This document shows, piece by piece, positions 5,780 to 12,557 of a DNA stretch of 14,852 nucleotides. Position numbers and translations under genes: made by a program. The DNA comes from DATGHS01 sp035307785 (lineage in GTDB: Bacteria > Planctomycetota > Planctomycetia > Gemmatales > Gemmataceae). A model generated the notes under the pieces. The model did not search any database and was not told the origin of the DNA. It was given only the letters and a program-made list of their open reading frames with translations. Each line of letters opens with the position of its first letter. Within the stretch, counting starts at the first letter, position 1. The stretch lies in NCBI GenBank assembly GCA_035307785.1, contig DATGHS010000236.1:1-14852 (forward strand). Reading direction: 5' to 3'.

Positions 5780-6196
5780 GTGAAAGCATTCACGGTCTTC
5801 CACAACGAGAAGAAGATTTGCACTGCCGGGGTTGGTCTTGCGGGCGTAATCTCGGTCGCTGTGAATTGGAACGGAAATGCCAAGGACATTGACGAATTCG
5901 ACATGCACGTTGGCGGCATCGATAGCTCCACGGGAGACTTTGTCAATTGGTCTGTCCCTACCATCGGTGTGGGAGACGAGATCATTATTCGGTTGGCGGA
6001 GGTCGAGAAACCCGACAGAGCAGCGAGACGGCGAACCGAAAAGCAAGTCCTCGCGACGCGTCACCGGCGCTCAAACAAGGAACGGATAGCTGGCCAAGAT
6101 GGCGTGCACCGAAATGAAGGTAAGACTTCAAGAAACACGGGTCACGGGCGAGCGGGTAGATCGAAGACCGCCCGACACACCAAATTGAGAAAATAG
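5780..6196 (+). CDS. Small beta-rich hypothetical protein with basic C-terminal tail
   Basis: This 138-residue protein starts at GTG 5780, with GAGGTGA (5767-5773) 6 bases upstream. Residues 1-76 look like a compact beta domain: KAFTVFHNEKKICTAG, AGVISVAVNW, FDMHVGGIDSSTGDFVNWSVP and IGVGDEIIIRLAEVEKPD. The VGG...VNW...VGDEI pattern recalls small hypothetical proteins common in planctomycetes; this is from memory and carries no assigned function. Residues 77-138 are Arg/Lys/His-rich and look disordered; a small frameshift in the tail cannot be excluded. It lies 21 bases before the E1 gene. A compact beta fold plus position makes it one possible ubiquitin-like candidate, but it lacks a terminal Gly-Gly. 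Confidence 0.68.
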   Translation: MKAFTVFHNEKKICTAGVGLAGVISVAVNWNGNAKDIDEFDMHVGGIDSSTGDFVNWSVPTIGVGDEIIIRLAEVEKPDRAARRRTEKQVLATRHRRSNKERIAGQDGVHRNEGKTSRNTGHGRAGRSKTARHTKLRK

Positions 6197-6216
6197 TCTA
6201 CGGGGTTGGTCGTACC

Positions 6217-7032
6217 ATGCATCTCTTCCAAGTTGGCGCTGGTAGCGGCGGGATGCCGGTTTTGGACATGGTCGCTCGCGATGCGCGCGTCACCAAGATC
6301 ACGCTCGTCGAGCCTGATGTTTTCAAGCCGCACAATGTCGAGCGACATCTGTTCACGCAGAAGGACGTGGGCGAACTCAAGGCGGTGTTGGCGGAGCGCT
6401 GGCTGAAGAACCGCCGGCCGGAAGTGGAAGTGAACGTTCTCATCGCCGACTTGCTCGATCAATCCCGGCAGGCAGAAATCGAAACGGCAGTTGCTTCGGC
6501 CGACATTGGCGTTTGTGCGGCCGATAACGAGGCGGCCAAGTTTCATTTCGACTCGCTCATGCGCAAGCACAAGAAACCGTGGACACTGGGTGAAGTGCTG
6601 AGCGGCGGGATTGGCGGCCTGGTGCACTGGTTCGTTCCCGGCGGGCCATGTTATGGCTGCGTGGCAAGCCATTTGCAGCGCAATGTGGAAGTGGAAAAGC
6701 CGAAGGCCCCGGATTATTCGGCGCCGGCCGCGGCCGTGCAGGAAGCGACGATTCCGGCCAGCAAGGCTGCTATAACAACAATAGCCGGCCTGCATGCGGT
6801 GGTGACTTTGGGCCTGCTGGCCAACCCGGCCGGTTTTAACCCCGGATTCACGAGCCTGCTGCTACCGTTGCAGCAGGTGCCCGACGTGTTCAACGAGGCA
6901 TTCCGACCGTTCCGCATCCGAGTCGCCCGCTCCCCAGAGTGCCTGGTCTGCCGGGAACCGGAGCGCCCGATTGCGTCGGAGGATCTCGATGCCGCTGTTA
7001 ATGAAGCGATGGCGCGACTGGCTCATGAATGA
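6217..7032 (+). CDS. E1-like ThiF/MoeB-family adenylyltransferase
   Basis: This 271-residue protein has the E1/ThiF Rossmann fold starting at once: QVGAGSGG (5-12) is the nucleotide loop, VEPDVFKPHNVERH (31-44) matches the DxDxV...NxxRQ motif with N40 and R43, VGELKA gives the conserved K55, and CAADNEAAK (100-108) supplies the D103-N pair. Two CxxC pairs, CYGC (145-148) and CLVC (242-245), form the usual structural zinc site. The length fits MoeB/ThiF. It should adenylate the C-terminus of a ubiquitin-like or sulfur-carrier protein. The only other cysteine is C100, so the usual catalytic cysteine between the two zinc pairs is missing. It is followed by the 398-residue gene with an 8-base overlap. 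Weak ribosome site (GGGG, about 6201-6204). Confidence 0.9.
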   Translation: MHLFQVGAGSGGMPVLDMVARDARVTKITLVEPDVFKPHNVERHLFTQKDVGELKAVLAERWLKNRRPEVEVNVLIADLLDQSRQAEIETAVASADIGVCAADNEAAKFHFDSLMRKHKKPWTLGEVLSGGIGGLVHWFVPGGPCYGCVASHLQRNVEVEKPKAPDYSAPAAAVQEATIPASKAAITTIAGLHAVVTLGLLANPAGFNPGFTSLLLPLQQVPDVFNEAFRPFRIRVARSPECLVCREPERPIASEDLDAAVNEAMARLAHE

Positions 7033-8221
7033 CTTACGGCCGCTACTGCGCCTCGGACCGAAGCCCCAAGCCCTGCACTTTAGCTACGAAAAAGCAGGGC
7101 TGGTGCTGCACGACCCGTACGTTCCCTGGAATGCCGATGCCATTCTGGTGGAAGCGACGCTGCGCCTGCCGGCCTCCGCCCGGCGCAAGACTGATTTTCA
7201 ACTCCGCCTGCCCGAGCGCGAGCCGATCCTGGCCGACAGCCTGCGCGCGGAAGAATCGGGCGAGCGCTACCGGCTGCTGTTCCGCTTCAGCAACGTACCG
7301 TCACGGAATTTTGACGGGGAACTGCTGTGGCGCAATCACTTGCTGGGTAAAATTACACTGCCGGTTTTCTCAAGCCAGGTTTTTTTGCAGCAACTCCGTC
7401 TCGACATGCCTACGTTCTTCGTTCGCTTGGGTAGCCAGAGCGTGGCCTGCCAGACTTTCGTGGCCACGCAGGGTAAGGCGCTGCAAGCGAGCGCGGTCCT
7501 AAGTAGCCAGAGCGGAAGCCTGGCGCCGCTCATGGACCTGGGTGTCCGCGTGAAATTTCGCTCGGAGAAGGACAAGATCGACCACGAAGTGCCGGTGCCG
7601 TTGTGCAGTTCGCAATTGCAAGCACGGCAAGCGCTGCTCACGGCGGTGCCGCCGAAATTGCCGAAGCGGCTCGGCTTTTGGTCCGCCACCTGGATGGTGG
7701 GCGATCAGGTGCTGGGCGCTCAGCGCGTACGGGCAATCTCCCAGCGCATGTTTCATAACTCGCTGCGCATCTCCGACACGCGCTTTGTGGTGGTGGACAA
7801 AAAGCAATCGGTTGCGGTCCGCCGGCAACTGCCGGCCATGACGGAAGTGAGCCGGCTGGGACCGTGCTTCATGGTAAGCAGCCGGGAACCCGGCATGGCC
7901 GCCATCTGCACGCTGCAAGTGTATGCGCAGATTCCCGGCGGCGTGCAGGCGCCGTTGCTATTGGAGCAGGAAATCCTCATCACCGATGGCCCGGCGATGT
8001 TTGCCCCCGGGACGGTGGACGTGAGCGAGTTCGGGCAGATGTCGGCATTCGAGCTGTGTTTTCAGAACCGGCCGCTCGGCGCGCTGCCGCTGAGCCCCGT
8101 GCCGTCGGCGAGCTTCAACAACGAAGGCGGCTTCAAGCCGCCGGCCGACTTCATCTGGACCCCGGCCGCGGACGAGGAATTGTCGGAGCGGTTGCAGAAG
8201 CTGGTTAATGGGCAGGGGTAA
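7025..8221 (+). CDS. Conserved-looking 398-residue protein coupled to the E1 gene, function unknown
   Basis: ATG 7025 lies inside the E1 gene and overlaps it by 8 bases, so translation is probably coupled; a longer frame from 6971 would run deep into the E1 gene and is less likely. The protein begins MNDLRPLLRLGPKPQALHFSY and is rich in predicted short beta strands with alternating hydrophobic residues (ADAILVEATLRLP, ERYRLLFRFSNVP, GVRVKFRS, ICTLQVYAQIP, LLEQEILITDG), suggesting two or three beta-sandwich-like domains. There is no signal peptide, membrane span, RING-type Cys/His cluster or known catalytic motif. The last residues are NGQG. As the last gene of the operon, it could be a target, scaffold or ligase-like adaptor; all are inference. 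Gene call firm, family unrecognised. Confidence 0.85.
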   Translation: MNDLRPLLRLGPKPQALHFSYEKAGLVLHDPYVPWNADAILVEATLRLPASARRKTDFQLRLPEREPILADSLRAEESGERYRLLFRFSNVPSRNFDGELLWRNHLLGKITLPVFSSQVFLQQLRLDMPTFFVRLGSQSVACQTFVATQGKALQASAVLSSQSGSLAPLMDLGVRVKFRSEKDKIDHEVPVPLCSSQLQARQALLTAVPPKLPKRLGFWSATWMVGDQVLGAQRVRAISQRMFHNSLRISDTRFVVVDKKQSVAVRRQLPAMTEVSRLGPCFMVSSREPGMAAICTLQVYAQIPGGVQAPLLLEQEILITDGPAMFAPGTVDVSEFGQMSAFELCFQNRPLGALPLSPVPSASFNNEGGFKPPADFIWTPAADEELSERLQKLVNGQG

Positions 8222-8229
8222 AGAATATC

Positions 8230-8287
8230 CACCGCGAAGGCGCAAAGGACGCAAAGATTTCTTTGCGTCCTTTGCGCCTTCGCGGTG
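8230..8287. terminator. Perfect 27-bp hairpin between convergent genes
   Basis: Left arm 8230-8256 and right arm 8261-8287 are perfect reverse complements around a 4-base loop (ATTT). Each arm is made of short GCAAAGGAC-like units. It lies 8 bases after the stop of the 398-residue gene and 6 bases before the sulfatase stop on the other strand, so it can act in both directions. No T-run follows, so calling it a terminator is based on position. The unit type (CGCAAAGGACGCAAAG) resembles repeats seen between genes in several bacterial phyla. Confidence 0.75.
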
Positions 8288-8293
8288 ATTAAT

Positions 8294-10039
8294 TTACTTC
8301 TTCTCCACATCCACAAATTGAACGCCTACCGCTTGGTTGCCCAATTGCAGCCATGCCTCCAAGCGCGCATCACCCTTTTGCAACTCCACGTCGGGGAAAA
8401 CTATTTCCGTCGCTTTTTCCGGCACGCGCACTTTCTTTTCCACCCTGCCAATCTTCAGCACGGCTTCGTAATTCTCCGCTCGCGGGCCGAACCGCAGGGT
8501 GACGATGTACTTCCCATCGCGGGCCACAAGCACTTCCCAGTAGCCGAGGTCATCGAGCCCCCAGCCGGCGCGGGGGCCGCGCCAATCTTGCCGGGTGAGC
8601 GTGACCGGATTCTGGTGTTCGTCGCCAAGGTAAATTCGTGGCGGCAGGAAGTTTCGCGCCTTGGCCATCTCGGCAAACCAGGCGTGATACTCCTTGCCCA
8701 TCGCGCGCACAATTTCCGAATGATCTTCGGCGCGATCCGTTTGTTCGTACGGGTCTTTCTGCAAGTCAAATAGCTCCGCCTTCCAGGTTTCCTTGTTGCG
8801 CTGCGGGCCGGTGCCCTGGGCCTGCACCAATTTGTACTTCGGTCCGATTGCGGCAAACGCGCGGTTGACTTCCGGCGTGTCGCCGCGGTGCCACTGAAAA
8901 TAAAGCGTGCGTTCCTTCCATTGGGGCTTTTCGCCGTTGAGCCAGGGCAGCAAGCTGCGGCCGTCGATGACGCGGTCGTTGGGTAGCTTGGCGCCACAGG
9001 CTTCGACAAGCGTCGGTGTGATATCGATGTGGGCGGCGGCGAGATCAAGCTTGCCGGGCTGGAAATGCCCTGGCCAGCGAACGAAAAATGGCACGCGCAG
9101 GCCGCCTTCGTACACCGTGCCCTTGCGGCCACGCAGGCCGCTGTTGAAGCGCGCCTCGGCCGGGCCGTTGTCGCTAACGAACATCACAATCGTGTCGTTG
9201 GCTAGCTTCTTGTCGTCGAGCTTCTTCAGCAGTTTGCCCATGTTTGTGTCGATGTTCTCGACCATTGCGTAGACGCGCGCGATTTGCTCCTTGGGGGCGT
9301 AATTCTTGTTCGGATAGCCGGTTTGCGGAAACGCTTTCGGGGACAGATCCATCTTCAGGTACGGTGCGACGAGATCATCGGCGACCTGCAGCGGATCGTG
9401 CGGCGCGTTGTAGGCCAGATAGACGAAGAACGGCTTCTCGGAGCTTTGCTCAATAAACTTCAGCGCCGCATCGGTGAAGATGTCGGTGCAGTAGCCGCTG
9501 CGTTTTTCCGCCTTGCCGTTGTGGAACAGGACGGGGTCGAAGTAGCGGTTGCCGGGCGGGTCGGCGGGCTGGCCGATCCCGCCGCCCTTGCAGACCAGCG
9601 TCTCCTCGAAGCCATGTTCCTGTGGCCGCATGGGGTAGTTGTCGCCCAGATGCCACTTCCCGAAGATGCCGGTGCGGTAGCCGGCCGCTTTCAACATTTC
9701 GGCCAGCGTGATTTCGTCGGGATACATCATCGAGCGGCCCAAGTAGGTGTCGATGATGCCGGTCCGGTAGTTGTAGCGGCCAGTGAGCAGGCTCGAACGA
9801 GTCGGCGAGCACACGGGGCAGACGCGAAAATGCGTGAGTTCGATGCTTTGCGTCGCGAAAGCATCGAGCACCGGCGTTCGAATCCGCGGGTTGCCGTGCA
9901 TTCCGAGGTCGCCGTAACCTTGGTCATCGGTGACGACGAGGATAACGTTGGGGCGATCCGCGGAATGGGCATGGGTTGGAAGCAGAAGCGCTGAAGACGC
10001 GACCGTCGCAATGACGAGAATCTGTTTCATGCGCGTCAT
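8294..10039 (-). CDS. Secreted sulfatase (FGly-dependent, alkaline-phosphatase fold)
   Basis: This 581-residue protein has a Sec signal (MTRMKQILVIATVASSALLL, cleavage near HSA-DRP, residue 27) and then the sulfatase domain: NVILVVTDDQGYGDLG (metal aspartates D38, D39), the signature CSPTRSSLLTGR with C77 as the residue converted to formylglycine, GKWHLGD (127-133), and VSDNGP in the C-terminal part of the active site. It hydrolyses sulfate esters, probably on polysaccharides, in the periplasm. A C-terminal extension (about 490-581) after the catalytic domain is beta-rich and may form a sandwich domain. ATG 10039 or the ATG three codons later both give a signal peptide. The substrate is not predictable. 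Formylglycine modification needs a maturase, not seen in this window. Confidence 0.93.
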   Translation of the reverse strand: MTRMKQILVIATVASSALLLPTHAHSADRPNVILVVTDDQGYGDLGMHGNPRIRTPVLDAFATQSIELTHFRVCPVCSPTRSSLLTGRYNYRTGIIDTYLGRSMMYPDEITLAEMLKAAGYRTGIFGKWHLGDNYPMRPQEHGFEETLVCKGGGIGQPADPPGNRYFDPVLFHNGKAEKRSGYCTDIFTDAALKFIEQSSEKPFFVYLAYNAPHDPLQVADDLVAPYLKMDLSPKAFPQTGYPNKNYAPKEQIARVYAMVENIDTNMGKLLKKLDDKKLANDTIVMFVSDNGPAEARFNSGLRGRKGTVYEGGLRVPFFVRWPGHFQPGKLDLAAAHIDITPTLVEACGAKLPNDRVIDGRSLLPWLNGEKPQWKERTLYFQWHRGDTPEVNRAFAAIGPKYKLVQAQGTGPQRNKETWKAELFDLQKDPYEQTDRAEDHSEIVRAMGKEYHAWFAEMAKARNFLPPRIYLGDEHQNPVTLTRQDWRGPRAGWGLDDLGYWEVLVARDGKYIVTLRFGPRAENYEAVLKIGRVEKKVRVPEKATEIVFPDVELQKGDARLEAWLQLGNQAVGVQFVDVEKK

Positions 10040-10050
10040 TGTATGCTGTT

Positions 10051-10112
10051 AGTTTGTAGTGACGCGCTTTAGCGGGTCACTGAAGACCGCCTAAAGGCGG
10101 TCACCACAAACT
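10051..10112. repeat. Cloverleaf-like inverted repeat between divergent genes
   Basis: The outer arms 10051-10063 and 10100-10112 pair with one mismatch. Inside lie two smaller hairpins: 10059-10080 (GTGAC and CGC stems around TTTA) and 10085-10102 (GACCGCC, TAAA loop, GGCGGTC, perfect 7-bp stem). The two hairpins are near copies of each other in inverted order. It lies 12 bases upstream of the sulfatase start on the minus strand and 168 bases before the next plus-strand gene, so it is not a convergent terminator. Confidence 0.75.
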
Positions 10113-10279
10113 GAGCGACGAGGATAGTTGGGAAAACCTTGCCGATTTTCCGGCCGCGCTTTTTTTTCGTGCGGGCGGATTTTTTCTTGATCGGCCGAAG
10201 AGTTCGGATACGATGGATTGAACTCTTCCGGGGCCAAAGCAAACTCTCGTATCATCGCATCGCGCGGAGGGAAGCAAGC

Positions 10280-10774
10280 ATGAAGACCTTTCTCGCTGCC
10301 AGCGCTTGCCTTTTGGGAGTGGTAGCCGCGCTCTTTTTGGGGTTTGCCCAGACAAGAGCCGATGTTCCAATCAGCAGCGAGGAAGACCCGTTCCAGGTAG
10401 ACGCGCACTGGAAAGGCAAACTCACACAGCGCGGCACGAATCCGGATTGGGGGTTCATCCCGGGTGAGTTGAATTCGGATTTCGTCATCACCCAGCGCGA
10501 CGGTAACGACTTCGAGGCGGAACTTCACGAAAGCACCGAAAGTCTCGACATCACCTTCACCTGCAAAGGCAAGATTCAGGCCCTGGGCGACCACACATTT
10601 ATTCTCAGTTTCGAATCGGTCGAGATTAAGGCGGCACAAATTGGCACGGTCGGCCTCACCGGCGTGCAATACACAGCCAAGGTCAGCGGCAAATCGTTCA
10701 AGGGCGAATGGAAATACCCGCACAACAATCGCGGCATCTCGCTCGAAGGCGATTACGAATGGATGCAGGAATGA
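10280..10774 (+). CDS. Secreted hypothetical protein, beta-rich
   Basis: This 164-residue protein starts at ATG 10280, a few bases after GGAGGGAAG (about 10266-10274); a longer frame from 10139 would place a basic, unlikely extension in front of the signal. Residues 1-27 (MKTFLAASACLLGVVAALFL...) form a Sec signal with cleavage near TRA-DVP. The mature part is strand-rich with repeated short motifs (WKGKLTQRGTNPDWGF, SDFVITQRDGNDFEAELHE, DITFTCKGKIQ, QYTAKVSGKSFKGEW), suggesting a small lipocalin-like or beta-barrel domain. Only one mature cysteine is present and no catalytic motif is seen. It lies upstream of the cfa gene on the same strand, but 179 bases apart, so co-transcription is unclear. 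Family unrecognised. Confidence 0.78.
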   Translation: MKTFLAASACLLGVVAALFLGFAQTRADVPISSEEDPFQVDAHWKGKLTQRGTNPDWGFIPGELNSDFVITQRDGNDFEAELHESTESLDITFTCKGKIQALGDHTFILSFESVEIKAAQIGTVGLTGVQYTAKVSGKSFKGEWKYPHNNRGISLEGDYEWMQE

Positions 10775-10839
10775 CCGATCGCGCCGAGGGTTGAGAATTC
10801 ACCTCTACCATCCGCGCCGGCCGCTTGCGGATTGCCGGC

Positions 10840-10868
10840 TTGGATTCGCATTGCCCGGCACGTATAAC
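10840..10868 (+). promoter_or_regulatory. Candidate promoter before the CFA synthase gene
   Basis: TTGGAT (10840-10845) and TATAAC (10863-10868) are 17 bases apart and resemble a sigma-70 promoter, giving a start near 10875 and a leader of about 80 bases before ATG 10954. It sits in the 179-base gap after the secreted protein gene. By-eye match only. Confidence 0.35.
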
Positions 10869-10953
10869 AAAGAATCCTATGCCCGCAATGAATGCGGCGG
10901 CCCGGTTTGCTCCATGACGGCTGCAAAGCTTCGTACTTTCTTGAGGATGCGCC

Positions 10954-12267
10954 ATGGAAAGACCAGCTAGCGCGCTCACTTCGTCGCCGGTGACCTCGGA
11001 TTCCGCAGTCTTGGCCAGCAAAGATTTCTTTGCGCGTTTGCTCAGGCACTATGGGAAGCGCGACTTTTCGATTCGCTTTTGGGATGGCAGTTACTGGGAA
11101 GCGGACGCGGGAGTGCAACCTCGGTTCACCATGGTATTGCAGCATCCCGGGGCGGTGCGCGCGATGTTTTGGCCGCCCAACAAGGTCGCGCTCGGCGAAG
11201 CGTACATCTACGACGATTTTGACATCGAAGGCGACATCCACGCGTTCTTTGACCTGATCAACTACTTGCGGCGCTTGCCGGGCGGGCTGTTTGGGCGCTT
11301 GCGGCTGGCGCGGACGCTGTTCAAGCTGCCTTCGGGCAAGCGCGAGCGCCAGGGCCGGCAGGCGGTTCGCCTGAGCGGGTTGCGGCATTCGCGCGCCCGC
11401 GACAAGCAGGCGATCAGCTATCACTATGACGTATCCAACGACTTCTATGCGCTCTGGCTCGATAACCGAATGGTCTATTCCTGCGCCTACTTTCACTTAC
11501 CCGACGATGACTTGGACACGGCTCAGGAACAGAAGCTGGATCACATTTGCCGCAAACTCCGGCTGAAACCGGGGGAGCGGCTCCTTGACATCGGCTGTGG
11601 CTGGGGCGGCTTGATCCTGCATGCCGCCCGGCATTACGGCGTCGATGCGACCGGCATCACGCTCAGCAAGCAACAAGTGGAACTTGCGGCGAAGCGCATT
11701 CACGAAGCAGGCTTGCAGGACCAATGCCGGGTTGAGTTTCAAGATTATCGCGATGTCAATGACGCACAAGGTTTCGACAAGCTAGTGAGCGTGGGCATGT
11801 TCGAGCATGTCGGTGAAGCGCTGTTGCCGACCTATTTCAAGCGCGCGTTCAACCTTTTAAAACCGGGTGGAGTCTTCTTGAATCACGGCATCGCCTTGCA
11901 CCCGCGGTTGCGAAAGTCGCCGAACCAGGAATTCGGCCATCGCTACGTTTTCCCCGACGGCGAAATTCTGCCGATCGGGACCACGCTGCTCGCGGCGGAA
12001 CGGGCCGGCTTTGAGGTTCGCGACGTGGAGAGCCTGCGCGAGCACTACTGGCGGACCCTCCGGCACTGGGTGAGCCGGCTCGAATCGCGTGCCGACGAAG
12101 CACGCCAGCTCACCGACGATGTGACCTACCGCGTTTGGCGGCTGTACATGGCCGGTTCGGCCGAGGGGTTTTATTGCGGCCGGGCGAATATCTTTCAATC
12201 GCTATTGCTAAAACCAGAAGCCAAGCCGAGCCAGTTGCCGCTGACGCGCCGGGACTGGGATGCGTGA
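10954..12267 (+). CDS. cfa: Cyclopropane-fatty-acyl-phospholipid synthase (SAM-dependent)
   Basis: This 437-residue protein has the CFA/mycolic-acid cyclopropane synthase layout: an N-terminal lipid-binding-type region (about 20-130, with GEAYIYDDFDIEGD) and a SAM methyltransferase domain. Key motifs are SYHYDVSNDFYALWLD (155-170), MVYSCAYF, the SAM loop LLDIGCGWGGL (210-220), GITLSKQQ, and VGMFEHVGE, followed by NHGIALHP and EFGHRYVFPDGE. It transfers a methylene group from SAM to the double bond of membrane phospholipid acyl chains at the inner membrane face. The length is near the usual 380-430. ATG 10954 follows a TTGAGG-like ribosome site. No SAM-pathway or lipid partner gene is next to it. 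Some homologues make methylated rather than cyclopropane lipids, so the product is likely, not certain. Confidence 0.93.
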   Translation: MERPASALTSSPVTSDSAVLASKDFFARLLRHYGKRDFSIRFWDGSYWEADAGVQPRFTMVLQHPGAVRAMFWPPNKVALGEAYIYDDFDIEGDIHAFFDLINYLRRLPGGLFGRLRLARTLFKLPSGKRERQGRQAVRLSGLRHSRARDKQAISYHYDVSNDFYALWLDNRMVYSCAYFHLPDDDLDTAQEQKLDHICRKLRLKPGERLLDIGCGWGGLILHAARHYGVDATGITLSKQQVELAAKRIHEAGLQDQCRVEFQDYRDVNDAQGFDKLVSVGMFEHVGEALLPTYFKRAFNLLKPGGVFLNHGIALHPRLRKSPNQEFGHRYVFPDGEILPIGTTLLAAERAGFEVRDVESLREHYWRTLRHWVSRLESRADEARQLTDDVTYRVWRLYMAGSAEGFYCGRANIFQSLLLKPEAKPSQLPLTRRDWDA

Positions 12268-12557
12268 ATTGTCCCGGTGCAGCATCTTTTGACCTCGCCG
12301 TAACGCGCCTAAGTTGCTAGCTTCGCCTCTACGGTCGAGCCGGGAGTGCAAGCGACCGGATAAATGACGCCGCCCCATCTGGTCGCTCGGCCAGGCCGCA
12401 AGCGGCAATTTTGCTTGACATCCCTTCGGTCTGGCCGTAATTTGAGCCACGTCTTGAATGTAGCCTTGGCAAAAACGAATGCACTATAGTGGGCGTCTGC
12501 TATTTGGCCGACGTTTCCAAAGGTTTTTCTTTTTTTCTTTGAGAAGGCGGTTCATTC
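12268..12557 (+). promoter_or_regulatory. Intergenic region with candidate sigma-70 promoter
   Basis: The 290-base gap between the cfa and membrane-protein genes contains TTGACA (12415-12420, perfect -35) and TAATTT (12438-12443) spaced by 17 bases, predicting a start near 12450 and about 105 bases of leader before ATG 12558. The leader ends in a pyrimidine-rich run (about 12527-12540). No credible small gene or repeat was found in the rest. Confidence 0.5.

Noticed and set aside
3345..8221. A CBASS or Bil defence operon in standard form
   Set aside because: No cyclic-nucleotide synthase, effector or linked ubiquitin-like gene was seen, and E1 and E2 are separate proteins, so neither label can be assigned, although a defence role is not excluded.
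7025..8221. 398-residue protein as a RING-type E3 ligase
   Set aside because: It lacks the spaced Cys/His set of a RING or other treble-clef domain. Its few cysteines are scattered.
9284..9994. Plus-strand open frame of 236 residues
   Set aside because: It lies wholly antisense to the sulfatase gene, whose protein has all family motifs. High GC makes long antisense frames common.
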